A DNA stretch of 10,478 nt from Anaerolineae bacterium (GCA_015486895.1 WFQT01000171.1:1-10478), one strand, 5' to 3'. Shown: positions 1-6,935, numbered from the stretch's first letter. Notes: generated by a model from the letters alone, not told the origin. A program made the numbers and translations.

Positions 1-1
1 G

Positions 2-1231
2 CCTTACCTGGAAGCTTTACGTTACCATATCGTAGGCTACGGCTGCACCACTTGCATCGGCAACAGCGGCCCCTTGCCAGAGCCAGTCGCCAGCGCCATT
101 AAGGAAAACAACCTCATCGCAGCGGCTGTCTTAAGCGGTAATCGTAACTTTGAAGGCCGGGTGAACCCGCTTACGCAAGCTAACTACTTAGCTTCGCCCC
201 CGCTGGTAGTAGCCTATGCCTTGGCCGGAACGGTAGACATTGACCTGAGTACAGAGCCAGTGGGCTACGATCCCAACGACAAGCCAGTTTATCTACAAGA
301 AATCTGGCCGACATTAGACGAGATCCGTGTCGTGATCAATGAATCGCTGAAGCCGGAGATGTTCGAGAGCCAATATGGCAATGTCTTCCAAGGTAGCGAA
401 CTGTGGCAAGGCTTAGAAGTACCGGAAGGTGATCTGTATTCTTGGAATTCAGAATCTACTTACATCCAGGAACCGCCGTTCTTCACCAAAATGACCACCG
501 AATTGCCACCATTGCCCACCTTCAAGGGTGCTAGAGTACTTGGCTTGTTTGGGGATAGCATTACCACCGATCATATTTCCCCTGCCGGCCCCATTGCGCT
601 GGACAGCCCGGCAGCTCGGTATTTAATGGAACACGGCGTTAAACCGGAGGATTTCAACACTTACGGTTCCCGTCGCGGCAACCATGAAGTAATGATGCGA
701 GGCACCTTCGCTAATATCCGCTTGAAGAACTTACTTCTACCGGGTACTGAGGGCGGCATTACAATTTACCTGCCTACGGGCGAGACTATGAGCATGTATG
801 ATGCGGCTATGCGTTACATCGAAGGTGGTACGTCGTTGATCATCTTGGCTGGGAAAGAGTATGGTACCGGTAGCTCACGCGACTGGGCAGCTAAGGGCAC
901 CTACTTGCTCGGCATCCAGGCGGTCATCGCTGAGAGCTACGAGCGCATCCACCGCAGCAACCTGGTGGGGATGGGCGTCCTGCCATTGCAATTCCAGGCG
1001 GGGGAAAGCTGGCAATCGCTGGGCCTCACCGGCCATGAACTGTTCGACATCGAGGGCATCAACGAGGAAATGCAGCCTGGACAGCAACTGACGGTCCGAG
1101 CGCATGGAGAAGACGGCAGTGAGAAAGTATTCACGGTTACCAGCCGCCTGGACACGCCGGTAGAGGTGAACTACTGGCGTAACGGTGGTATTTTGCACAC
1201 GGTACTGCGCAATATGGCCAGGAACAGCTAA
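2..1231 (+). CDS. acnA: Aconitate hydratase (AcnA/IRP1 type), C-terminal part, 5' end cut by the window
   Basis: Aconitase interconverts citrate and isocitrate in the TCA cycle, in the cytoplasm, using a [4Fe-4S] cluster. The reading frame is open from base 2 and gives 409 residues, a little under half of a usual AcnA of about 900. Visible are the cluster motif GCTTCIGNSGPLP (two ligand cysteines at partial residues 15 and 18; the third ligand is expected further upstream, outside the window) and GNRNFEGRV (46-54). The swivel domain follows, with GLFGDSITTDHISPAGPI, TYGSRRGNHEVMMRGTF and YGTGSSRDWAAKG; the first Ser of GSSR (about 291) matches the catalytic serine of the family. The C-terminal AESYERIHRSNLVGMGVLP is also typical. 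The stop is TAA at 1229-1231. No other gene is fused to it. A mobile element begins 17 bp after the stop and lies between the gene and a terminator. The family is certain; AcnA rather than AcnB follows from motif order. Confidence 0.97.
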   Translation, partial: PYLEALRYHIVGYGCTTCIGNSGPLPEPVASAIKENNLIAAAVLSGNRNFEGRVNPLTQANYLASPPLVVAYALAGTVDIDLSTEPVGYDPNDKPVYLQEIWPTLDEIRVVINESLKPEMFESQYGNVFQGSELWQGLEVPEGDLYSWNSESTYIQEPPFFTKMTTELPPLPTFKGARVLGLFGDSITTDHISPAGPIALDSPAARYLMEHGVKPEDFNTYGSRRGNHEVMMRGTFANIRLKNLLLPGTEGGITIYLPTGETMSMYDAAMRYIEGGTSLIILAGKEYGTGSSRDWAAKGTYLLGIQAVIAESYERIHRSNLVGMGVLPLQFQAGESWQSLGLTGHELFDIEGINEEMQPGQQLTVRAHGEDGSEKVFTVTSRLDTPVEVNYWRNGGILHTVLRNMARNS

Positions 1232-1247
1232 AGCCGATTCTTCATTA

Positions 1248-1388
1248 CTGGACTCTGGCGTTTTTATTTTAGCCACAGAATTGCACAGATTTGGGTCGAA
1301 AAGCAAGGGAAAAATCCGTGTTAATCTGTGCAATCTGTGGTGAAGATGGCCTGAGCGAGACTAAAACGTCATTTTCGCCAGACTCCAG
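1248..1388. mobile_element. MITE-like element, copy A, with 7-bp target duplication
   Basis: This 141-bp element has terminal inverted repeats CTGGACTCTGGCG (1248-1260) and CGCCAGACTCCAG (1376-1388), matching at 12 of 13 bases. It is flanked by perfect 7-bp direct repeats TTCATTA at 1241-1247 and 1389-1395, as expected of a target-site duplication. An inner inverted repeat, 1273-1291 against 1323-1340, pairs almost perfectly (one bulged base), so the whole unit can fold into a long hairpin. It carries no transposase. The right 52 bp match copy B (4490-4541) at 47 positions. It lies between the aconitase stop and its terminator. The transposase family that mobilised it cannot be named from this window. 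Confidence 0.8.
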
Positions 1389-1411
1389 TTCATTACCAAA
1401 ACTATGGCAAG

Positions 1412-1449
1412 AAAACGGACCGGGTAGTTTTTCTCTCGGTCCGTTTTTT
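1412..1449 (+). terminator. Rho-independent terminator after the aconitase gene
   Basis: A perfect 11-bp stem pairs 1412-1422 (AAAACGGACCG) with 1437-1447 (CGGTCCGTTTT) around a 14-nt loop, and the downstream strand runs into six T residues (1444-1449). The A-run on the left side would give a T tail on the other strand, so it may also stop transcripts from the murA side. Without the inserted element it would lie about 32 nt after the aconitase stop codon, a normal terminator position. Confidence 0.85.
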
Positions 1450-1597
1450 GTTGTACCACTTGTCACTACCAAGACTACTTACCAGCGATCTGATTCTCAC
1501 CTCCGAAGGAAGTATCTTCTCAATTACTTGGGGTGGTGCAGGTTTGGCTGTTCATTTAGCCTTCCCCTTTCCTATCTCATTACGTTCGACATTCCTC

Positions 1598-1621
1598 CCC
1601 TCTCCCAACTATGGGCGAGGG
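1598..1621. repeat. Small hairpin repeat, CCCTCTCCC / GGGCGAGGG type
   Basis: Arms 1598-1606 and 1613-1621 are complementary except for one position, with a 6-nt loop. This wording is common between genes in many bacterial genomes. It has no T-run. The sequence around it (1450-1597 and 1622-1685) holds no gene or motif that I can support. Confidence 0.5.
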
Positions 1622-1685
1622 AAGAAGGAGTAGCCGCTATAGAGGGCTGGCGGTAACAGGCGAGAGCATGTGGCAACCACTACAA

Positions 1686-1758
1686 AACCTGCCTGCGCAG
1701 GTTGGAATTCAGTCGCCAGAGAGCGACTTTGTAAGTGTTGCTGCAACTTCCAGTCGCC
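1686..1758. repeat. Palindromic intergenic repeat, possible weak terminator for murA
   Basis: Two perfect hairpins stand in a row. The first is AACCTGC (1686-1692), loop CTGC, GCAGGTT (1697-1703). The second is AGTCGC (1711-1716), loop CAGAGA, GCGACT (1723-1728), with AGTCGCC appearing again at 1752-1758. Read on the minus strand, the first hairpin is followed by a short T-rich stretch (TTTTG), so it could weakly terminate the murA transcript, which ends at 1788. The wording looks like a dispersed repeat; only one copy is present here. Confidence 0.5.
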
Positions 1759-1787
1759 GAAAACGATGAATGGGATTATACCAACCG

Positions 1788-3065
1788 TTATTCTCGGCGG
1801 ATCACAGCGCCTAATCGGCGTAATTTTTCGTCGATGGCTTGGTAGCCCCGGTCAATCTGCTCAATATTGTCAATGCGGCTTTCGCCATCAGCCGTGATAG
1901 CGGCGATGAGCAACGCCATGCCGGCTCGGATGTCCGGGCTGGTGAGATGCTGTCCGTGCAGTTTCGTTGGCCCGCTGACTACAGCTCGGTGGGGATCGCA
2001 AAGGATAATACGCGCCCCCATGCTGATAAGCTTGTCCACGAAATAGAGACGGCTCTCAAACATTTTCTCGTGGATGAGAATAATACCATCTGCTTGCGTT
2101 GCCATGACTAAAGCAATGCTCATCAAGTCGGCAGGGAACATAGGCCAGGGTGCGTCATCAATCTTTGGCACCGCGTCACCGATATCCGAGATCACATGTA
2201 AGTCTTGATCATCAGGAATCACCAGTATGTCGTCATCCCAGCGCAAGCGAATGCCGAGCCGATTCTGGAAGACGAAATTTGCCATTTCCACTTCGCTTTT
2301 GCGAGCGCCGTGAATGCGAATTTCCCCGGCGGTGACAGCACCTAATCCAATGAAGCTGCCTACCTCTAATAGGTCCGACCCAATAGTTACCTGGCCACCG
2401 TGCAGTGCAGCCACGCCTTCGATGACAATCTGATTGCTGCCGATGCCGCGAATTTTTGCGCCCAAACTGTTGAGAAAACGGCACAAGTCTTGGACATGGG
2501 GCTCGGAAGCAGCATTACGAATGGTCGTAGTCCCTTCAGCTATAACGGCTGCCATGATGGCATTCTCTGTTGCCGTGACACTGGCTTCATCCAACAAAAT
2601 GTCACTACCGTGCAGCTTTTCCCGGTGCAAGCGGAAGTAACGATGATAGGTAACGGTAGCGCCCAATGCCTCAAAGGCGAGGAAATGAGTGTCTAAACGC
2701 CGGCGGCCGATGACATCGCCGCCCGGGGGGAAGATATCGACTTTGCCGATACGAGCCAACATTGGCCCGGCCAGCAAGATTGAAGCGCGAATGACCTCGC
2801 AGAGTTGAGGATCCAACGTCGTTTTGCGAATTTCCTTTGCTTGCACCCACAGCGAATTAGGGCCGATCCAGGTGTATTCCACGCCCAAGTCGCCAATAAT
2901 CGATAGTAGTGTATAGATATCACCAATGCGGGGCACATTGTGAATCGTGACCGGCTCATCGGTCAGTAAAGTCGCGGCAATAATTGGCAGGGCAGCGTTC
3001 TTGTTGCCGCTGATAGTCACATCGCCGTTCAGGGGGTGTTTTCCTTCAATAATGAATCGGCTCAC
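1788..3065 (-). CDS. murA: UDP-N-acetylglucosamine 1-carboxyvinyltransferase (MurA), Cys-to-Asp active-site variant
   Basis: MurA transfers enolpyruvate from PEP to UDP-GlcNAc, the first committed step of peptidoglycan synthesis, in the cytoplasm. The protein is 425 residues, normal for the family. It starts with GTG at 3065 because AGGAG (3076-3080) lies 10 nt before it and homology begins at SRFIIEG. Seen are SGNKNAALP (catalytic Lys22), IRASILLAGPMLARIG, PPGGDVIGRRRLDTH, PWPMFPADL (the conserved catalytic-loop Asp) and SPDIRAGMALLIAA (the conserved late Arg). The active-site loop has Asp117 (codon GAT at 2715-2717) where E. coli has Cys115, the target of fosfomycin. An Asp here is known in mycobacterial and chlamydial MurA, which stay active and resist the drug. 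The gene follows the SAM hydrolase gene by 13 nt, so both are expected on one transcript. EPSP synthase, the sister family, is excluded by the MurA motifs. Confidence 0.95.
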   Translation of the reverse strand: MSRFIIEGKHPLNGDVTISGNKNAALPIIAATLLTDEPVTIHNVPRIGDIYTLLSIIGDLGVEYTWIGPNSLWVQAKEIRKTTLDPQLCEVIRASILLAGPMLARIGKVDIFPPGGDVIGRRRLDTHFLAFEALGATVTYHRYFRLHREKLHGSDILLDEASVTATENAIMAAVIAEGTTTIRNAASEPHVQDLCRFLNSLGAKIRGIGSNQIVIEGVAALHGGQVTIGSDLLEVGSFIGLGAVTAGEIRIHGARKSEVEMANFVFQNRLGIRLRWDDDILVIPDDQDLHVISDIGDAVPKIDDAPWPMFPADLMSIALVMATQADGIILIHEKMFESRLYFVDKLISMGARIILCDPHRAVVSGPTKLHGQHLTSPDIRAGMALLIAAITADGESRIDNIEQIDRGYQAIDEKLRRLGAVIRRE

Positions 3066-3075
3066 AGCTCCCACT

Positions 3076-3080
3076 CTCCT
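3076..3080 (-). promoter_or_regulatory. Ribosome binding site deciding the murA GTG start
   Basis: AGGAG on the minus strand overlaps the TAG stop codon (3081-3079) of the preceding SAM hydrolase gene and lies 10 nt before GTG (3065). This favours GTG over the in-frame ATG at 3122, which would lie inside the upstream gene. The overlap suggests coupled translation. Confidence 0.7.
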
Positions 3081-3902
3081 AATCTGTTGCTTGTTTACCC
3101 ATTGTCGCCGTATGGAAATCAACTCCGACTTGGTTCCCTACATGGACGTCCCAAGCGGCAGCAGCGTTCCCCTCCCGAATAGAAATTTCCACGGTTCCCT
3201 GGCTGCCGATGAGAGCTAAGGGCTCGCCTGGATGCACATTCCCATAGTAGTTTTGCACGCCGTGCAGGACCTGTCCGCCTACCCTGACGCTGATAGTATG
3301 TCGGGCATCTGTTACTGCGCTGGCCGGAATGTTGGTAATGATGTTGCCGAAGCGGTCAATATGAAGCACCATGCCGATGATTTCCCCTTCTCGCCGCTGG
3401 GCTTCCAACCGGGAAGAGGTTGCCACGTTTCTTGCTGTGTTCCTATCGAGGAAAAGGGCACGCCGCGGGCCAGATAAGCACCAACGGGAGCAAAGATGTC
3501 GCGCCCATGAAAAGTCTCACTAACAGGGGACAGCCAGTAGTCCGGATTATCCAGCCTTACCAACTGTTGTACCTGCAAATGTTCCATCAGCGGGGCCAAC
3601 ACGCCGTTATCCGGCCCCACGAGAAGGCCATGGTTGGTCTTGACAGCAATGGGATGACGGGTAGAACCTACGCCGGGGTCAATGACCACCACGTGCACGG
3701 CGTTATCCGGGAAATAGGGTACGGCCGAGTCCAGCACATAAGCACCTTCGTAAACGTTAAACGGCGTGATCTCATGGCTGATGTCCACAATGCAAGCCGT
3801 AGGGAGTATTCCCAGGATGACTCCTTTCATGGCCGCCACATAGCCATCAGCCAATCCAAAATCAGTAGTCAGGGAAATCAAGGGTTGAAAAGCTTCAGCC
3901 AT
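3079..3902 (-). pseudogene. SAM hydrolase / SAM hydroxide adenosyltransferase (DUF62), with a one-base frameshift
   Basis: Family members split S-adenosylmethionine with water into adenosine and L-methionine. The N-terminal part (ATG 3902, open to 3312) has LTTDFGLADGYVAAMKG, DISHEI, IDPGVGSTRHP and ETFHGRDIFAP. These hold the family triad: Asp75, Arg82 and His132. The C-terminal part (in frame from about 3426 to the TAG at 3079) has the HIDRFGNIITNIP motif and the small beta-barrel domain. The two halves are in different frames and join near GGG at 3411-3413. Adding one base to this short run would restore one continuous protein of about 274 residues, a normal length. As written, the first frame runs about 33 codons out of register before its stop and loses the C-terminal domain. 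AAAGGAG lies about 13 nt before the ATG. murA follows after 13 nt. It is either a recent inactivation or a base missed in sequencing. Confidence 0.88.
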
Positions 3903-4305
3903 CTATATTTGTTTTCTCCTTTGCCAACTGGAAACAGCATGTCTTCAGGATAGTAGTGCTATTTGGTGCTAATACCATTGTAACTGATACCGGTATGTTC
4001 TCGCCAGTTAGTACCTTACCAGTGAAATTCTTGTACACTGGACGAAAATTTAACGCAGGTTCGCAATGGTCATTAAGACGCAAAGAAAAAATAAATAGAC
4101 AAACAGACTGGGGCGACTAGACCAAGATAGGATTGGAGCCGTACGATCACACAGAGAGAAAAATAAGAGACTTTGCGACTTTGCTTTTTCGCGACTTTGC
4201 GTTTGGGTTTTTGGTTCTGGCTTGGCCAGGTTAGGGGTAAGCAGGGAAAAAACGATCAATACAGCGGAGGTGGTGCAGACAATGTCAATTGGGATATAAT
4301 GGGAA
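3903..4305. other. Non-coding stretch between divergent genes; upstream region of the SAM hydrolase-murA unit
   Basis: No credible gene is found here; the short open frames have no ribosome site and no recognisable protein. It should hold the minus-strand promoter for the SAM hydrolase and murA, but I see no clear -35/-10 pair. The part from 4078 to 4202 carries a repeat described separately. Confidence 0.5.
4078..4202. repeat. Dispersed-type repeat with CGCAAAG / CTTTGCG wording
   Basis: ACGCAAAG (4078-4085) is repeated in inverted form as CTTTGCGT (4195-4202). The ten bases GCGACTTTGC occur twice in direct order, at 4175-4184 and 4191-4200, 16 bp apart. This resembles the short hairpin repeats elsewhere in the window but uses different words. 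It has no protein-coding content. Confidence 0.4.
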
Positions 4306-4541
4306 CTGAGCATTGGCGTTTTTGGTTTTAATTGCAGAGCAACACAGGGCGGCAGTTATTGTAATTTCCCGCATTGTTGTAATAGGAAAAATCTGTGCTA
4401 ATCCGTGCAATCTGTGGTTCCTGATTTGCCAACCACAGATTTTGCAGATTTTGTTTCTGTGGTTTTAATCCACGTAATCCGTGTAATTTGTGGTAAAGAT
4501 AGCCTGGTCGAGCCTAAAACGTCATTTTCGCCAGACTCCAG
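4306..4541. mobile_element. MITE-like element, copy B, composite and without visible target duplication
   Basis: The right end CGCCAGACTCCAG (4529-4541) is identical to that of copies A and C, and the last 52 bp (4490-4541) match copy A at 47 positions. The left end is degenerate (CTGAGCATTGGCG at 4306-4318), followed by GCGTTTTTGGTTTTA, close to the left arm of copy A. Inside is a perfect 11-bp hairpin, AATCTGTGGTT (4409-4419) with AACCACAGATT (4431-4441), loop 11 nt. I could not find a 7-bp direct repeat around it, so it is old, rearranged, or wrongly bounded on the left. It ends 22 bp before the start codon of the GH13 gene. Confidence 0.6.
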
Positions 4542-4563
4542 AAAAACTTGAGAAAGAGAGCAA

Positions 4564-5904
4564 ATGGGCGCGATACCAACAAAGAATTTAGTTCTCTACG
4601 AAATATACGTTCGCAACCACGGGCCTCACGGCACGTTCGCCGACGTGGAAGACGACCTGCCTCGCATTCAGGCTATGGGTGTAGACATCATCTGGTTTAT
4701 GCCTATTCACCCCATCGGTCAACACCGAAAAAAAGGCACGCTCGGTTGTCCATACTCCATCGCCGACTACCGAGCTATCAATCCGGAATACGGCGACAAA
4801 GAGGATTTTAGACGGCTTATCCAGCGAGCGCACCAATTGGGCCTCAAGGTGATGATTGACGTAGTCTACAATCACACATCCTACGATTCCGCATTGGTGC
4901 GCGAGCACCCAGAATGGTTTCACCAAAATACCGCCGGTGAACCAGTCTCCACAGTGCCAGAATGGAGCGATGTCATCGACTTGAAACATCCTAACCCGGC
5001 CCTAAGCGATTACCTGATTGATACTTTGAAAATGTGGGCCGTCTCAGGCGTGGATGGATTCCGGTGCGATGTTGCCTCATTGCTACCCTTAAATTTTTGG
5101 CTGCAAGCCCGGCAAGGGGTAGAACAGGTCAAGCCAGGTGTCATCTGGTTGGCAGAATCAGTACACGCCGGCTGGGTCGCCCAACGACGAGCAGCCGGCT
5201 TACCTACCCTCAGTGACGGCGAGATTTACCGTGCCTTTGACCTCACTTACGACTATGACATTTGGCCATTATGGCAAGCCACGGTGCGTTGTAAAACGCC
5301 GGTCGCGCGTTACGTAGAAATGCTCCGCTTCCAGGAGAGCATTTACCCGGCAAACGCCGCCAAAATGCGCTGCGTAGAAAACCACGACCAACCGCGCATC
5401 ATGAAATTAGCGCCAAGCCGAGCCCAGGCACTGGCCTGGACTGCTTTCCAGGCTTTCAACAAAGGCGCATTCCTCATCTATAGCGGGCAGGAATCTGGCG
5501 CCACACACCGCCCCTCCCTATTTGACGTTGACAAAATCGAGTGGGGCAACTATGCCTTGCAGCCGTTCATCACCAAACTATCTCAGCTCAAGAAAGATCC
5601 GGCTCAATGCGAAGGCCAATTCATCCCCTTAGAAAGCAGCCCCGCATTGCAAACCGCGTGGAGTTATCCACCCGGAGGCCTCTACGGCATCTTCAACGTC
5701 CAGGCAGCTACCGGCACCACAACGGTACATTTGCCGGATGGCTACTACCAGGATTTACTGCACGACCAGGAAGCAAGGGTGCAAAACGGCAAGATCGCGC
5801 TGCCAAAAGACGCAGCCATCCTCCGCTACCACGGCAACATTCAACAGCCACAACCGCCATTTTCTTACTTACTGGACTACAAGTTTACCGAGGACACAGC
5901 ATAG
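4564..5904 (+). CDS. Alpha-amylase family (GH13) glycoside hydrolase, intracellular
   Basis: The protein of 446 residues has a GH13 catalytic barrel and no signal peptide, so it should act on alpha-glucans or maltodextrins in the cytoplasm. The four GH13 regions are present: DVVYNH (99-104), GVDGFRCDVA (162-171) with nucleophile Asp169, IWLAES (194-199) with acid/base Glu198, and VENHDQPR (271-278) with the third acidic residue Asp275. The barrel begins at YEIYVRNHGPHGTF, and GTLGCPYSIADYRAINPEYG follows; a small beta domain is likely after about residue 345. All catalytic residues are intact. The exact substrate and subfamily (alpha-amylase, neopullulanase-like or transferase) cannot be fixed by eye. 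The ribosome site is weak (AAAGAGAG before CAAATG), and an insertion-like repeat ends 22 bp upstream. No sugar transport genes are near, so it appears to be transcribed alone. Confidence 0.92.
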   Translation: MGAIPTKNLVLYEIYVRNHGPHGTFADVEDDLPRIQAMGVDIIWFMPIHPIGQHRKKGTLGCPYSIADYRAINPEYGDKEDFRRLIQRAHQLGLKVMIDVVYNHTSYDSALVREHPEWFHQNTAGEPVSTVPEWSDVIDLKHPNPALSDYLIDTLKMWAVSGVDGFRCDVASLLPLNFWLQARQGVEQVKPGVIWLAESVHAGWVAQRRAAGLPTLSDGEIYRAFDLTYDYDIWPLWQATVRCKTPVARYVEMLRFQESIYPANAAKMRCVENHDQPRIMKLAPSRAQALAWTAFQAFNKGAFLIYSGQESGATHRPSLFDVDKIEWGNYALQPFITKLSQLKKDPAQCEGQFIPLESSPALQTAWSYPPGGLYGIFNVQAATGTTTVHLPDGYYQDLLHDQEARVQNGKIALPKDAAILRYHGNIQQPQPPFSYLLDYKFTEDTA

Positions 5905-5978
5905 TGCAGCAAGCCGCAACTAATGTAAAGCAAGCAATCGCCATGAGCGGTTGCACACCACATAACGACGAAAACAAG

Positions 5979-6064
5979 AACGCTGATTGCGCTGATCTTA
6001 CAGATTGACGCAGATGATTTCTTAGGAGTCTGCGGAAATCAGCGTTCATCTGCGTCATCAGCGT
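5979..6064. repeat. Palindromic repeat with CGCTGAT / ATCTGCG wording
   Basis: AACGCTGATT (5979-5988) pairs perfectly with AATCAGCGTT (6037-6046), and ACGCAGAT (6008-6015) with ATCTGCGT (6048-6055), so several alternative hairpins are possible. It lies after the GH13 stop and lacks a T-run. The stretch 5905-6271 between the GH13 and PEBP genes holds this repeat, two more inverted repeats and a promoter, but no gene. Confidence 0.6.
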
Positions 6065-6081
6065 CCTATTTTCGGAACAGC

Positions 6082-6097
6082 CTATCCCAGGGGATAG
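6082..6097. repeat. Short perfect hairpin CTATCCC-AG-GGGATAG
   Basis: The arms are 6082-6088 and 6091-6097, with only two bases between them. There is no T-run, so it is not a typical terminator. It lies between two larger inverted repeats. Confidence 0.45.
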
Positions 6098-6099
6098 AA

Positions 6100-6175
6100 A
6101 TAGGACACAGATTTTCACAGCTAAGCACAGAAAAACAATAAGATCAGTATGCATCCGCGTTAATCTGTGTCCTAT
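6100..6175. repeat. 76-bp inverted-repeat element with perfect 14-bp arms
   Basis: ATAGGACACAGATT (6100-6113) is perfectly complementary to AATCTGTGTCCTAT (6162-6175). The CACAGATT/AATCTGTG words also occur in the arms of the MITE-like copies A and B, but the ends differ and no direct repeat flanks it. It could be a related small element or simply a hairpin repeat. Confidence 0.6.
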
Positions 6176-6219
6176 GACGTTCCACAAAAAGGTCTGGCTG
6201 AGCAGAAAAATCTTCGCGG

Positions 6220-6248
6220 TTGACGTAATTTCTGCTGGGTAATACTAT
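6220..6248 (+). promoter_or_regulatory. Sigma-70-type promoter for the PEBP lipoprotein gene
   Basis: TTGACG (6220-6225) is one base from the -35 consensus. After a 17-nt spacer comes TACTAT (6243-6248), which matches the -10 consensus at four positions and is followed by AAA. Transcription would start near 6255, only about 17 nt before the first start codon, so the leader is very short. Confidence 0.6.
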
Positions 6249-6271
6249 AAAGGACAGGCACAGATATAGCG

Positions 6272-6865
6272 ATGCGAAACCATACTCGTGAGGTTTTCCT
6301 GCTACTGTTTTTAGCACTTTTAGCTGGATGCGGTGCCCATTTCCCAATAGCACCATCCGTGGGGACAAGTGCCGCCACCCCAGTCACAACAGGAGGTACA
6401 ACCATGACTTTTACATTAACCAGTTCTGCTTTCAAAGATGGCGAGGACATTCCCAGGCGTTATAGCTGCCAGGGCAAAGATATCTCACCACCGTTAGTGT
6501 GGGAAAATCCCCCGGCGGACAGTGTGAGCTTCGCTCTCATTGCCGATGACCCGGACGCTCCTGTGGGCACATGGACGCATTGGGTGCTGTACAACATCCC
6601 TGCAACGACAGCGTCACTGCCGGAGTCAATCTCTGCCGCGGCCACCCTGCCAGACGGCAGTCAACAGGGCAAAAACAGTTGGCGACGATACGGCTACGGC
6701 GGCCCCTGCCCGCCAAGTGGCACCCACCGTTATTTCTTCCGACTTTACGCCCTGGATACAATTCTGAACCTGCAACCAGGAGCGAAAAAATCTACCCTGT
6801 TGCGAGCCATGAGCGGGCACATTCTGGGCCAGGCAGAGCTCATGGGCAGATACCGCCGGCATTAG
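6272..6865 (+). CDS. PEBP (YbhB/YbcL, Raf-kinase-inhibitor-like) family lipoprotein
   Basis: The 197-residue protein starts with a lipoprotein signal: Arg2/Arg6, hydrophobic FLLLFLALLAGC, lipobox LAGC with Cys20. A Ser/Thr/Gly-rich linker follows to residue 44. The remainder is a complete PEBP domain: ISPPLVWENPPADSVSFAL, DDPDAPVGTWTHWVLYNIP and YGYGGPCPPSGTHRYFFRLYALD, the conserved ligand-pocket motifs. PEBP proteins bind phosphate-containing ligands; the job of the bacterial members is unknown. The mature protein should sit on the outer face of the membrane. The start at 6272 is set by the signal peptide and promoter, although its own ribosome site is poor (AAAGGA is 17 nt away). A second in-frame ATG at 6404 (residue 45) has a strong ribosome site and would give a cytoplasmic 153-residue PEBP. 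The gene converges with the minus-strand operon, whose last gene ends 70 bp away. I see no terminator between them. Confidence 0.92.
   Translation: MRNHTREVFLLLFLALLAGCGAHFPIAPSVGTSAATPVTTGGTTMTFTLTSSAFKDGEDIPRRYSCQGKDISPPLVWENPPADSVSFALIADDPDAPVGTWTHWVLYNIPATTASLPESISAAATLPDGSQQGKNSWRRYGYGGPCPPSGTHRYFFRLYALDTILNLQPGAKKSTLLRAMSGHILGQAELMGRYRRH
6391..6406 (+). promoter_or_regulatory. Strong internal ribosome binding site and start codon within the PEBP gene
   Basis: AGGAGGT (6391-6397), then six bases, then ATG (6404-6406), exactly where the PEBP domain begins (MTFTLTSSAF). It suggests either a second, cytoplasmic product or an ancestral cytoplasmic gene that gained a signal peptide. The same bases encode the Gly-Gly-Thr linker, so chance cannot be excluded. 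Confidence 0.55.
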
Positions 6866-6935
6866 GTACCGCAAACATCTGCGAACAACGGGCTCCCCGG
6901 CCATGGTATCCACTCTACTGCGCACCACCACTAGT

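Noticed and set aside
875..1333. Long open frame on the minus strand over the end of the aconitase gene
   Set aside because: It runs antisense to a certain aconitase coding sequence and has no family resemblance or ribosome site.
1291..1656. Open frame of 121 codons after the aconitase gene
   Set aside because: It runs through the mobile element, the terminator and low-complexity repeat sequence; the protein resembles nothing known.
3405..3420. Programmed ribosomal frameshift in the SAM hydrolase gene
   Set aside because: The direction would be -1, but no X-XXY-YYZ slippery heptamer or following structure is seen; a missing base is simpler.
3895..4313. Small minus-strand open frames upstream of the SAM hydrolase
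   Set aside because: No ribosome site and no recognisable product, and they run over the CGCAAAG-type repeat.
5979..6097. Terminator for the GH13 gene in the hairpins after its stop
   Set aside because: The hairpins have no T-run and belong to repeat-type palindromes, so termination cannot be supported.
1273..6175. CRISPR array made of the AATCTGTG-type repeats
   Set aside because: The repeats are irregular, inverted, far apart and without even spacers; no cas gene is present.
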